Assembly: GCA_029978335.1 (NCBI GenBank)
Contig: JAPOJQ010000004.1
Span: 1-64,000, forward strand
DNA: 64,000 nt
Direction: 5' to 3'
Source of the DNA: Actinomycetota bacterium
Lineage (GTDB): Bacteria; Actinomycetota; Acidimicrobiia; Acidimicrobiales; Ilumatobacteraceae
Positions 18,317 through 26,320 of this stretch are shown here, piece after piece. The translations under genes and the position numbers were made by a program. How positions within the stretch are numbered: position 1 is the first letter of the stretch; each line of letters opens with the position of its first letter. Under the pieces are notes generated by a model, which saw only the letters and a list, made by a program, of their open reading frames with translations, made no database searches and was not told the DNA's origin.

Positions 18317-19495
18317 TCAGACGCGCAGGATCAGCGCGTCGCCCTGGCCGCCACCGCCACAGAGTGCCGCAGCGCCGTAGCCACCACCGCGACGACGAAG
18401 TTCGTGCGCCAAGGTGAGGGCCAAACGGTTGCCGCTCATGCCGATCGGGTGGCCGACAGCGATGGCACCGCCGTTGACGTTGACGATGTCCTCAGAGATA
18501 CCGAGGTCTGCCATCGACGCGATGCCGACGGCGGCGAACGCCTCGTTGATCTCAAACAGTGAGATGTCGCTGACGCTGAGTTCGGCTCGCCGCAGTGCTG
18601 CACGGATCGCGTTCGCCGGCTGCAACAGCAACGACGGGTTGTCCGGTCCTGCAACCATGCCGTACGACACGTATTCAGCGAGTGGGGTGACACCGCGGTC
18701 GGCCGCGGCTCGTTCTGACATGACGACCATCGCCGACGCCCCGTCGGAGATCTGCGAGGCATTGCCCGCCGTGATGGTGCCCGCACCGCCGAATGCACCG
18801 CGCAGGCCAGCAAGCCCGTCGGCACTCGTGTCGGCACGAATGCCTTCGTCTTCGGTCACGAGCAATGGCTCGCCACGGCGCTGAGGCACAGCGACTGGAG
18901 CGATTTCGTCTGCGAGCCGGCCGTTCTTGGTGGCGTCAGCAGCCCGCTCGTGTGACAGCGCTGCGACGCGATCCTGTTCGGCACGAGCGATCGATCCATC
19001 GGCGTACTGCTCGGTACCAGAACCCATGAGACACGCGTCAAACGCGCACCACAACCCATCGCGCACGATGGCATCTTCAAGTTCGGTGTTGCCGTAGCGG
19101 AAACCACCGCGCGCTCCGGGCAACAAGTAGGGGGCGTTGGTCATCGACTCCATGCCACCGGCAACCACGATGTCAGCCTCGCCCGAGGCGACCATCTGGT
19201 GTGCGAGGTAGATCGCGTTGAGACCGGACAGGCAGACCTTGTTGATGTTGACGGCGGGCACGCTCATTGGAATGCCGGCGCCGGCGGCTGCCTGACGAGA
19301 TGGCACCTGGCCCTGCCCGGCCATGAGCACCTGGCCCATGATCACGTGGTCGACCTCAGCGGGGGCGACGCCAGCACGCTCAAGGGCAGCGGCGATAGCG
19401 ACCGATCCGAGTTGCGCGGCTGACATGGTTGAGAACGCGCCGCTCATCTTGCCGATAGGGGTGCGTGCTCCAGCGACGATCTTGGTTGCGCTCAT
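18317..19495 (-). CDS. Acetyl-CoA C-acetyltransferase (thiolase)
   Basis: 392 residues, standard thiolase length. The acyl-accepting Cys is in NKVCLSGLNAIYLAH, the C-terminal region has the catalytic His in GHPIGMSGNRLAL and the second Cys in ALCGGGGQGDA, and NEAFAAVGIA is also present. It condenses two acetyl-CoA into acetoacetyl-CoA or runs in the reverse direction. Adjacent tetR and ccr, with hbd in the same window, suggest it makes the acetoacetyl-CoA that enters the ethylmalonyl-CoA pathway. ATG 19495 has TAACGT exactly 6 nt upstream, so it is transcribed separately from tetR, which lies 27 nt upstream in the same direction. Confidence 0.93.
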   Translation of the reverse strand: MSATKIVAGARTPIGKMSGAFSTMSAAQLGSVAIAAALERAGVAPAEVDHVIMGQVLMAGQGQVPSRQAAAGAGIPMSVPAVNINKVCLSGLNAIYLAHQMVASGEADIVVAGGMESMTNAPYLLPGARGGFRYGNTELEDAIVRDGLWCAFDACLMGSGTEQYADGSIARAEQDRVAALSHERAADATKNGRLADEIAPVAVPQRRGEPLLVTEDEGIRADTSADGLAGLRGAFGGAGTITAGNASQISDGASAMVVMSERAAADRGVTPLAEYVSYGMVAGPDNPSLLLQPANAIRAALRRAELSVSDISLFEINEAFAAVGIASMADLGISEDIVNVNGGAIAVGHPIGMSGNRLALTLAHELRRRGGGYGAAALCGGGGQGDALILRV

Positions 19496-19501
19496 GGCGC
19501 G

Positions 19502-19507
19502 ACGTTA
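19502..19507 (-). promoter_or_regulatory. -10 box of the thiolase gene (leaderless)
   Basis: TAACGT on the minus strand, 6-nt spacer, ATG at 19495. The same hexamer and spacing serve tetR at 20182. Confidence 0.5.
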
Positions 19508-19522
19508 CCGCGCCAGTGAGGT

Positions 19523-20182
19523 TCAGTCGCCACGCTCGGCGCCAAGCATTCGCAGCGCGAGCTCGGCGTAGGTTGCAGCCAGTTCATCAGGAGTCACGCT
19601 GCCCGAGGGGTTGTACCAAGCGGAGACGCCGATTCCCATGTCGAGAATCGCGTACGACGACCAACGATCTGATGAGGTGCGAAACAGGTCGAGTCCGCGA
19701 CCCTCTTGCACGAGTTCGCGGAACCGGGATTCGTATTCGCGCCGCAAGTCGAGGATGTGACTTCGGTGCGGTTCTTCGAGCGAGTCGATTTCGCGGTGGC
19801 CGACAAACGCTTCGTAACGGTGCTCAGCGTGATACTGCACGTGCACGGCGACGATGCTGCTGAGGCGTTGACGAACGTCGCCACCCTCGGCGAGCGCGGC
19901 CCGTTGTCGACGCAGTAGTTCGTCCATCATGCCGGTGACGATCTCGACGAGCAGTTCCTGTTTCGACGCGATGTGCTTGTAGAGGCTCGGACCGCGCATG
20001 CCGAGGCGGTCGCCGATCTGGGCCATGGTCGTACCGCTGTATCCAATGGTGGCGAAGAGTTCGAGGGCGGCGTCGATGATCTCGTGATGCCGGTCATGCG
20101 GACCCGATGCGACCCGTGAGCGACGTCCGACGGCACTTGGGACATGCGTGCGTTCTCCGGTGAGTCGATTGCGCACGGCCAT
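19523..20182 (-). CDS. TetR-family regulator, divergent from ccr
   Basis: 219 residues. After a basic 30-residue N-terminal extension comes the TetR DNA-binding domain: HEIIDAALELFATIGYSG, then MAQIGDRLGMRGPSLYKHIASKQELL. The ligand domain resembles acyl-CoA- or lipid-responsive TetR proteins, but no ligand can be read from the sequence. The gene diverges from ccr across a 106-nt gap holding two perfect 18-bp inverted repeats, a standard arrangement for TetR autoregulation plus control of the neighbour. It probably represses ccr until an acyl-CoA intermediate accumulates. ATG 20182 has TAACGT 6 nt upstream. Confidence 0.9.
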   Translation of the reverse strand: MAVRNRLTGERTHVPSAVGRRSRVASGPHDRHHEIIDAALELFATIGYSGTTMAQIGDRLGMRGPSLYKHIASKQELLVEIVTGMMDELLRRQRAALAEGGDVRQRLSSIVAVHVQYHAEHRYEAFVGHREIDSLEEPHRSHILDLRREYESRFRELVQEGRGLDLFRTSSDRWSSYAILDMGIGVSAWYNPSGSVTPDELAATYAELALRMLGAERGD

Positions 20183-20188
20183 GGGAAC

Positions 20189-20194
20189 ACGTTA
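20189..20194 (-). promoter_or_regulatory. -10 box of tetR (leaderless)
   Basis: TAACGT on the minus strand, 6-nt spacer, ATG at 20182. Operator O1 (20213-20230) begins 18 nt upstream and would cover the -35 region. Confidence 0.5.
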
Positions 20195-20212
20195 CGGAAT
20201 TTCGCGCCGTTC

Positions 20213-20230
20213 GGCTAACACTCGTTAGCC
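20213..20230. promoter_or_regulatory. Operator O1 of the tetR-ccr region
   Basis: GGCTAAC-ACTC-GTTAGCC, a perfect 7-bp inverted repeat with a 4-nt spacer. Same design as O2; centres are 35 bp apart. Expected to bind the TetR protein at 19523-20182. Confidence 0.8.
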
Positions 20231-20239
20231 ACAACTTGC

Positions 20240-20245
20240 TAGGGT
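20240..20245 (+). promoter_or_regulatory. Possible -10 box of ccr
   Basis: TAGGGT lies between the two operators. Transcription would start near 20252 inside O2, with O1 over the -35 region. No good -35 hexamer is visible. Confidence 0.3.
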
Positions 20246-20247
20246 GA

Positions 20248-20265
20248 GGCTAATACCCATTAGCC
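20248..20265. promoter_or_regulatory. Operator O2 of the tetR-ccr region
   Basis: GGCTAAT-ACCC-ATTAGCC, a perfect 7-bp inverted repeat with a 4-nt spacer. With O1 the consensus is GGCTAAY-ACYC-RTTAGCC. It lies 23 nt upstream of the chosen ccr start. Confidence 0.8.
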
Positions 20266-20288
20266 AATCGGACGACGGAGCCGTGCCC

Positions 20289-21629
20289 ATGCAACACATT
20301 CTCGACGCCATCCAAGCCGGCGCCTCAGGTGATGAGATCGCCGCTCTCCCGATTCCCGAGTCGTACCGAGCCGCATTCGTGCGCCGTGATGAGACCGCCA
20401 TGTTCGAAGGCGTGGCCTCAGCTGACAAAGACCCACGCAAGTCGCTCCACATTGATGAGGTCGCCACACCCGAACTCGCTCCTGACGAGGTCTACCTCGC
20501 AGTGATGGCATCGTCGATCAATTTCAACACGGTGTGGACGTCGATCTTCGAACCGCTGCCCACCTTCGGATTTCTCGACCGTCTCGCGCGCGAATCCGAA
20601 TGGTCAGCACGCCACGGACGCGACGAGCACATCATCGGCTCTGACGCCTCCGGCGTCGTGTTGCGCGTCGGGTCCGCCGTGCGTAACTGGAAGCCAGGCG
20701 ATCGCGTCACGGTGCACTGCAACCACGTCGACGACCAAGACCCGACCGCGCACGACGATTCGATGCTTGCTGCAAACCAGCGCATCTGGGGATTTGAGAC
20801 GAACTTCGGCGGACTCGCCGATCTGGCGGTGGTCAAGGCAAACCAGCTCATGCCCAAGCCAACGCACCTCACATGGGAAGAGTCCGCGGTCAACGCACTG
20901 TGCAACTCGACCAGTTACCGCATGCTCGTCTCCGACAACGGCGCCCGCATGAAACAAGGTGACTCGGTGCTGATCTGGGGAGCGACCGGCGGCATCGGTG
21001 GCTACGCCGTGCAGTACGTGCTCAACGGCGGCGGCACCCCAGTTGGCGTGGTGTCATCACCAGAGCGGGCAGCACTGCTCAACGAGATGGGCTGTGAGGC
21101 GGTCATCGACCGTCGCGCCGAGGGCTACAACTTCTGGAGCGACGAACACACCCAGGACGAGTCGGAATGGCGACGCTTCGGCAAGCGCATCCGTGAACTC
21201 ATCGGGGAAGATCCCGACATCGTGTTCGAACATCCGGGCCGCTCGACGATGGGTGCATCGATTTTCGCCGTCAAACGTGGCGGCACCGTCGTCACCTGCG
21301 CGGCGACCTCGGGCTACATGGTCGAGTTCGACAACCGGCACTTCTGGATGAAGTTGAAGCGCCTCTTGTCCTCGCACTTTGCGAACTACTCCGAAGCCTG
21401 GGCAGCGAATCGACTCATCGATCAGGGTCGCATCCAACCGCTTCTCAGCCGAGTCCATCAACTCACCGACGTCGGCGAAGCGGCCCGCTCGGTGCACCGC
21501 AACGAAGTCGAAGGCAAGGTCGGCGTGCTGTGCCTCGCCCCCACCGAAGGCCTCGGGATCGACGATCCCGAAAAGCGAGCCCGAATCGGCGAGGACCGAA
21601 TCACGATGTTCCGTCGCCTCGGCGCCTGA
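20289..21629 (+). CDS. ccr: Crotonyl-CoA carboxylase/reductase
   Basis: 446 residues from ATG 20289 (GGAG 9 nt upstream; GTG 20283 possible). It is an MDR-type enoyl reductase that uses NADPH to convert crotonyl-CoA and CO2 to (2S)-ethylmalonyl-CoA. The residues known to bind CO2 in carboxylating members are present: Asn80 (SSINFNTVW), Phe169-Glu170 (WGFETNFGG) and His363 (SSHFANY). This separates it from simple crotonyl-CoA reductases. The NADPH fold has IWGATGGIGGYAVQY. Regulation by the divergent TetR protein through O1 and O2 is likely. An upstream in-frame start at 20244 is rejected because it precedes operator O2. Confidence 0.95.
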   Translation: MQHILDAIQAGASGDEIAALPIPESYRAAFVRRDETAMFEGVASADKDPRKSLHIDEVATPELAPDEVYLAVMASSINFNTVWTSIFEPLPTFGFLDRLARESEWSARHGRDEHIIGSDASGVVLRVGSAVRNWKPGDRVTVHCNHVDDQDPTAHDDSMLAANQRIWGFETNFGGLADLAVVKANQLMPKPTHLTWEESAVNALCNSTSYRMLVSDNGARMKQGDSVLIWGATGGIGGYAVQYVLNGGGTPVGVVSSPERAALLNEMGCEAVIDRRAEGYNFWSDEHTQDESEWRRFGKRIRELIGEDPDIVFEHPGRSTMGASIFAVKRGGTVVTCAATSGYMVEFDNRHFWMKLKRLLSSHFANYSEAWAANRLIDQGRIQPLLSRVHQLTDVGEAARSVHRNEVEGKVGVLCLAPTEGLGIDDPEKRARIGEDRITMFRRLGA

Positions 21630-21638
21630 GCTATCAGG

Positions 21639-21644
21639 CAGACT
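21639..21644 (+). promoter_or_regulatory. -10 box of the epimerase gene (leaderless)
   Basis: CAGACT, 6-nt spacer GTCAAC, ATG at 21651. The same spacer follows CAGAAT before the gene at 39465. Confidence 0.35.
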
Positions 21645-21650
21645 GTCAAC

Positions 21651-22055
21651 ATGATCCTCACCGAGATCGACCACGTCGCCATCGCCGTCCGAGACCTCGA
21701 CGCTGCCATCGACTACTACCACCGTGCATTCGGTGCAACCGTCGATCACCGCGAGGTCGTCGAATCCGACGGAGTTGAAGAAGCGCTGCTCAAGGTGGCG
21801 CAGAGTTACGTCCAGTTGCTCACGCCGACGCGCGATGACTCCCCCGTGGCGAAGGCGATCGAGAAGCGTGGCGAAGGCCTTCATCACATTGGTTACCGCG
21901 TCGACGATTGCGGCGTTGCCCTCGCCGCGATGATCGCAGCCGGCGCCACACCCATCGATGCCGCCCCTCGCCCTGGCAGCCGTGGCACGACCGTGGCGTT
22001 TGTGCATCCCAAGGGCAGTTTCGGCACCCTGATCGAACTCGTCCAAGAGAACTGA
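21651..22055 (+). CDS. epi: Methylmalonyl-CoA/ethylmalonyl-CoA epimerase
   Basis: 134 residues with a full VOC fold. Metal ligands match the family: His8 (EIDHVAIAVRD), a His in GEGLHHIGYRVDD, a Gln in SYVQLL and Glu131 (GTLIELVQEN). It interconverts the 2R and 2S forms of methylmalonyl-CoA and, in the ethylmalonyl-CoA pathway, ethylmalonyl-CoA, handing the Ccr product to Ecm. It follows ccr by 21 nt on the same strand and may be both cotranscribed with it and served by its own weak promoter. Confidence 0.92.
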   Translation: MILTEIDHVAIAVRDLDAAIDYYHRAFGATVDHREVVESDGVEEALLKVAQSYVQLLTPTRDDSPVAKAIEKRGEGLHHIGYRVDDCGVALAAMIAAGATPIDAAPRPGSRGTTVAFVHPKGSFGTLIELVQEN

Positions 22056-22059
22056 TCCA

Positions 22060-23895
22060 ATGACCCGGCCCCCCGCAGCGGTGCTGTGGGATATGGACGG
22101 CACGCTCGTCGATACCGAGCCGTATTGGATCGAGGCCGAATTCAAGATCGTCGAATCGTTTGGCGGTGTGTGGTCTGACGAACACGCCCACTACCTCGTT
22201 GGTTCCGACCTCATCGACGCCGCCAACTACATGATCGCCAATTCGCCGATCACCCTCTCGCCGACGGAGGTTGTCGAGCGTCTACTCGATCATGTGGTCG
22301 CATCGATTCGACGAGAAATCCCATGGCGACCCGGTGCCCGAGAGTTGCTTGCCGAACTCAACGGCGCCGGCGTCCCATGTGCGTTGGTGACGATGTCATG
22401 GCGACGTTTTGCCGACGCCGTCATCGACGCGCTCCCGCCTGGATCGTTTGCCGAGATCATCTGCGGCGACGATGTCACGCACGGCAAACCGCACCCTGAG
22501 CCCTACCTCACCGCAGCAACGCGACTCGGTGTTGACCCAACGTCATGCGTGGCGATTGAGGATTCACCAACCGGCTTTGCCTCCGCTGTGGCGGCCGGGT
22601 GCAAGGTTGTCGGGGTACCCAACGTCCGTTCCCTCGAGCCGGCTGACGGTGCCATCATCCTTCCCAGCCTCGACGGGGTCGATCTTCGAATGCTGTCGGA
22701 TCGACGCACGTGGTCACCGCGCACGCATCGCCGGTCACTCAGCATTCTCGGCGGACTCGCCGTGCTCGCCCTTGGAGCTGGCTCGTGGGCGGTACTCGCA
22801 GGTGGCGATGAACCCGTGCCGCCGGTGATTCCACCCGGCGCCGTCGCCATCGATACCTGGGTGCCGTACTGGACGCTGGAACGTCGCCTTGTCGAGCCCG
22901 ACGCGACCGTCGACCGGTTGATGGGGTTGCGCGAGGTCTCACCGTTTTGGTGGTCGGCCCGCAGCGCAACCGACATCGCACCCGACACCTACCTCAACAA
23001 CGACCAAGCTGATGCCTTCATGGCACTCGTCGATCGCACCGGAGCGGCAGTAGTGCCGGCGGTGCTCGATGTGATGCCAGCCGGACAGATGGCATCGGTA
23101 CTGCGCGATCCCACAACGCGCTCCCAACACGTGGACACACTCGTGCGCTTTGTGATCGACGGGGGCTACGACGGTGTCGACATCGACTACGAACAGTTCG
23201 CCTTTGCTGACGATCCGGCAACCTGGGTCGAGACGAAGCCCGCGTGGGTCGCGTTCATCACCGAACTCGCCGACGCCCTGCACCGCGAAGGTCGCACGCT
23301 CAGCGTCAGCGTTCCACCGGTCTACGTCTTCGCCGACACCGGCGACCTCGGGTACTGGGTCTATGACCATGGCACGATCGCTGGGATCGTGGACCGACTC
23401 CGAATTATGGCGTACGACTATTCGACGGGTTCTGCGGGCCCGATCGCACCCATTGAGTGGGTCGCCGATGTCATCGATGGACTACGAGCCGTCGTTGCGC
23501 CCGAGCACCTCGACCGTGTGGTGCTCGGCGTGCCGGCATACGGCTACAACTGGCCGATTGCAACAACGGGTACCTGCCCCGTCGATGCTCCGGGGCGCAC
23601 CAGCGTGACCGCTGCGACCATTGCCGATCTCGCTGCCCGCCGCGGGGCTGAGCCGGTGCTCGATCCCATCACACTCGAATGGTCAGCGACCTATGACCTC
23701 GAGCACGACGATGGCACCACGAGTTGTGTGCAGACCCGCCAAGTGCATTGGGTCGGTTCGGAAGGTGTCGCTGAACGTGTCCAGATGGCCCGACGCGCCG
23801 GATTTGGCGGCGTGGGACTCTGGGCGTTTGGTTACGAAGATGACGCCACCTGGACCGCCCTGACCGCCGCCGCCACATCGGAGATCACCCCGTGA
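22060..23895 (+). CDS. HAD phosphatase - transmembrane - GH18 fusion protein
   Basis: 611 residues in one open frame. Residues 1-205 are a beta-phosphoglucomutase-like HAD hydrolase with LWDMDGTLVDTEP, the lysine segment GKPHPEPYLTAA and IEDSPTGFASA. A basic stretch and one hydrophobic segment follow (SLSILGGLAVLALGAGSW, about 226-250). Residues 265-605 form a GH18-like barrel of the YaaH/SleL kind with the catalytic motif DGVDIDYE (Glu378). The topology would leave the HAD domain in the cytoplasm and the glycosidase outside. An internal ATG at 22690 (codon 211) could give a separate membrane-anchored GH18 protein. No frameshift or stop separates the domains. Confidence 0.8.
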   Translation: MTRPPAAVLWDMDGTLVDTEPYWIEAEFKIVESFGGVWSDEHAHYLVGSDLIDAANYMIANSPITLSPTEVVERLLDHVVASIRREIPWRPGARELLAELNGAGVPCALVTMSWRRFADAVIDALPPGSFAEIICGDDVTHGKPHPEPYLTAATRLGVDPTSCVAIEDSPTGFASAVAAGCKVVGVPNVRSLEPADGAIILPSLDGVDLRMLSDRRTWSPRTHRRSLSILGGLAVLALGAGSWAVLAGGDEPVPPVIPPGAVAIDTWVPYWTLERRLVEPDATVDRLMGLREVSPFWWSARSATDIAPDTYLNNDQADAFMALVDRTGAAVVPAVLDVMPAGQMASVLRDPTTRSQHVDTLVRFVIDGGYDGVDIDYEQFAFADDPATWVETKPAWVAFITELADALHREGRTLSVSVPPVYVFADTGDLGYWVYDHGTIAGIVDRLRIMAYDYSTGSAGPIAPIEWVADVIDGLRAVVAPEHLDRVVLGVPAYGYNWPIATTGTCPVDAPGRTSVTAATIADLAARRGAEPVLDPITLEWSATYDLEHDDGTTSCVQTRQVHWVGSEGVAERVQMARRAGFGGVGLWAFGYEDDATWTALTAAATSEITP

Positions 23896-25061
23896 CCGAC
23901 ATCGATACCGACCGCTTGCGCTCCATCGGCGAACAACTCTGCACCGACGTCTTCGTCGATGCGGTGGTGCGCGGTGCGCGTGCTGGCGCCACTCCAACGT
24001 ACGAACGCATCCGCATCCGCCCTGTCGACATCGGCGGTAGCCGTCACCTCCAGTTCGAACGCTTTGATGGCCGCCAGACCGCCGTTGAGAACCTCGTTGG
24101 CGATGCGGCCGTCGACTCGTTCATCAACGCCTTCCGAGATGGAATGCGCACCGCCCTCGTGCGAACGACCTCGGCCGACCTCCAGGTGACGATCGCGAAA
24201 CGCGGCACCGTGCAATCGGTCAAGCACGCCCCCACCGCGCAGACCGTCGTCACCGAGCACGATCGAAGTCGACACCATCTGATTTCTGAAGATGCACCAT
24301 TCCTCATCGCTGTGGGCATCTCAACCGCCGACGGTCGCGTGAAACCAACGGCTCGATCGAAATTCCGTCAAGTGCAGCGTTTCGTCGAAATTCTCGACGC
24401 AACGATCACTGATAGCGAATCGACATCAACGCTCAGGATTGTCGATCTCGGATGTGGCTCAGGGGTCCTGACCCTCGCCGCGCATCATCATCTTCGCGAA
24501 CGCGGTATCGATGTCGACACGACCGGCGTTGACCTCAAAGTCGACTTGATGGATCGCCTCAACCACACCGTTGCGGACCTCGGATGGGAGCAGATCCGGT
24601 TCGTTACGGGATCGATCGCCGACTGGCACCCAGTCGCTCGGCACGAGCCCGATCTCGTGATTGCCCTTCATGCCTGCGACACCGCCACCGATGACGCCTT
24701 AGCCGCAGCGATCGGTTGGTCGTCACGTCACATCTTGGTCGCGCCGTGTTGCCAGCATGATCTCCAAGATCAACTCGAGCAACAGAGTCCTCCGCCTGGG
24801 TTTGAGTCACTCGTACGTCATGGCATCGTGCGCGAGCGGCTTGGCGACCTCCTGACCGACACCGTCCGGGCCGACATCTGCGCAGCCCTTGGGTGGCGGA
24901 CCGACGTGATTGAGTTCGTCGATGGCGAACACACCGCGAAGAATCTGATGATTCGAGCGGTCCACACCGGCCAGCGGGATCCCGATGCTCAAGGCCGCGT
25001 CGAGGACCTCGTCGCACGCTGGGGCGTCAACCCTGCGCTCAGGCGTCGGCTGGCGGATTGA
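23892..25061 (+). CDS. Class I SAM-dependent methyltransferase (PF13679-like)
   Basis: 389 residues from a GTG whose GTGA overlaps the previous stop. Motif I is IVDLGCGSGVLTLAAHHH, followed by TTGVDLKVDLMDRLN. The catalytic region VIALHACDTATDDALA and ILVAPCCQHDLQ resembles the Methyltransf_32 family, whose eukaryotic members include tRNA and RNA-linked methylases. The N-terminal 140 residues have no recognisable domain. Substrate unknown; RNA is one possibility. Its 3' end overlaps the convergent thioredoxin-like gene by 23 nt. Confidence 0.7.
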   Translation: MTDIDTDRLRSIGEQLCTDVFVDAVVRGARAGATPTYERIRIRPVDIGGSRHLQFERFDGRQTAVENLVGDAAVDSFINAFRDGMRTALVRTTSADLQVTIAKRGTVQSVKHAPTAQTVVTEHDRSRHHLISEDAPFLIAVGISTADGRVKPTARSKFRQVQRFVEILDATITDSESTSTLRIVDLGCGSGVLTLAAHHHLRERGIDVDTTGVDLKVDLMDRLNHTVADLGWEQIRFVTGSIADWHPVARHEPDLVIALHACDTATDDALAAAIGWSSRHILVAPCCQHDLQDQLEQQSPPPGFESLVRHGIVRERLGDLLTDTVRADICAALGWRTDVIEFVDGEHTAKNLMIRAVHTGQRDPDAQGRVEDLVARWGVNPALRRRLAD

Positions 25062-25731
25062 TCAGATCGGTCACGAGCGCCACGAGCGCGTCGGCGGGCG
25101 ACTCACCACTCCATCGCCCGCGAACCGCACCCGTTGCGTCGACGAGCACCATGAATGGATAGCCAGTCACCCCGAGTGCGTCACCAGCGATGTAGACACC
25201 GCGTGTCTCGTCGATGCCGTCGGCGAGCACGGGGTAGGTCCAATCCTTTTCGACCAGCCACCGAGCCGGTGGGAAGTTCGGGCGGTCCGGCGCGATGGCA
25301 CTTGAGATACCGACGACCTCAAGCCCTGCGGGCCAGCGGTCGGCATCGCGAATCGCGTTGATCTCAGGGATCTCGTTGTTGCAGTGCGGGCACCAATGCG
25401 CCAAGACGACGAGCAGCATCGGGTTGGCGCGATCGGGGCCAACCGTGATGGGCGTGCCGTCGTAGTCCTCACCGATGAGGGTGGGTATCGGTCGGCCAAT
25501 CGCAGGATCGGTATGCGAATCGACGAACGCTGGTAGGGCGTCGCCATCAACGACGACAGAACGAACCTGATCGCCGTAGCCGGCAAGGGTGGTGGTCGTG
25601 ATCGGCGATGAGGTCGTCGACGGCGAGGTCGTCGACGGCGAGGTCGTCGTCGTGTCAAAAACGATCACGAGGTCATTGTTCGCGCATGACGTGAACGCAA
25701 CAGCAGCGATGACAACGAGCAACCGACGCAA
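25039..25731 (-). CDS. TlpA/ResA-like thioredoxin lipoprotein
   Basis: 230 residues from a TTG that directly follows the dsbB stop (TAATTG). A signal peptide ends in a lipobox around FTSCANN, followed by a Ser/Thr-rich linker. The thioredoxin domain has LAHWCPHCNNEIPEI and a cis-Pro in VTGYPFMVLVDATG. The CPHC active site is that of DsbA-type oxidants, although the overall form is TlpA-like. Coupled to dsbB, it probably receives electrons from exported cysteines and passes them to DsbB, making disulfides outside the membrane. Confidence 0.88.
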   Translation of the reverse strand: MRRLLVVIAAVAFTSCANNDLVIVFDTTTTSPSTTSPSTTSSPITTTTLAGYGDQVRSVVVDGDALPAFVDSHTDPAIGRPIPTLIGEDYDGTPITVGPDRANPMLLVVLAHWCPHCNNEIPEINAIRDADRWPAGLEVVGISSAIAPDRPNFPPARWLVEKDWTYPVLADGIDETRGVYIAGDALGVTGYPFMVLVDATGAVRGRWSGESPADALVALVTDLINPPADA

Positions 25732-26286
25732 TTAGTCATCCTCGCCCGGAATCAGGCTCACCACGACGACGGCCACGAAGCCAACGAGCGCCATGAAGGC
25801 CAGCGTGACAAATCCATAGGAGCGGAACCAGATGTCAGAACACGCGGGACCCGACGCCGAGCACGCCCCCGAGTCGAGGCCTGGACGCCACTCGATGAGG
25901 TAATGCCACGCCGAGACGCATGCGCCGACCGCCGCAATCGGCAGCGCATACCACCGGGCGCCCCGGTCCTTGCGAATGACGGCCACCAAACCAATCACGG
26001 CGAGTGGATACATCGCAATTCTCTGGAACCAGCACAAACGGCACGGGATGTAGTTCGCCACCTCGGAGAAATACAGCGATCCCGCGGTCGCCCCGCCCGC
26101 AATTGCCAGGATCACGGCCGCTCGCACCCGAGCGATTACCGCAAGCGTTGCCCGACGGCCCGTTGCCCACATGATGAGCACCGCCACCGTGGCAATCGCC
26201 ACCAGGATCGCCAGCGTTGCGGTGAACGTCTCCATCGCATCGGTGATTGCGTAGCCGTCGAGAGCGAGAATCGCCGAGCCTGCCAT
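25732..26286 (-). CDS. dsbB: Disulfide bond formation protein B
   Basis: 184 residues from ATG 26286, four membrane spans. Cysteine pairs are CRLC in YIPCRLCWFQRIAMYPLAV and the second-loop pair in SGACSASGPACSD. DsbB reoxidises an extracytoplasmic thioredoxin-like oxidase with quinone. It is followed without a gap by a CPHC thioredoxin lipoprotein, likely its partner. Actinobacteria more often use VKOR for this task, so a DsbB-type pair is worth noting. CAGACT lies 6 nt before the ATG. Confidence 0.9.
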   Translation of the reverse strand: MAGSAILALDGYAITDAMETFTATLAILVAIATVAVLIMWATGRRATLAVIARVRAAVILAIAGGATAGSLYFSEVANYIPCRLCWFQRIAMYPLAVIGLVAVIRKDRGARWYALPIAAVGACVSAWHYLIEWRPGLDSGACSASGPACSDIWFRSYGFVTLAFMALVGFVAVVVVSLIPGEDD

Positions 26287-26292
26287 GCCCCT

Positions 26293-26298
26293 AGTCTG
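26293..26298 (-). promoter_or_regulatory. -10 box of dsbB (leaderless)
   Basis: CAGACT on the minus strand, 6-nt spacer, ATG at 26286. Confidence 0.4.
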
Positions 26299-26308
26299 CC
26301 GGTGACGG

Positions 26309-26314
26309 TAGGGT
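26309..26314 (+). promoter_or_regulatory. -10 box of the DUF2510 gene (leaderless)
   Basis: TAGGGT, 6-nt spacer TCGCGC, ATG at 26321. Confidence 0.5.
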
Positions 26315-26320
26315 TCGCGC

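Noticed and set aside
20244-20288. Upstream in-frame start for ccr at 20244
   Set aside because: It would place operator O2 inside the coding region; the family N-terminus fits ATG 20289.
21057-22145. A 362-codon minus-strand frame over the end of ccr, the epimerase and the next gene start
   Set aside because: It crosses three well-supported plus-strand genes and has no family pattern.
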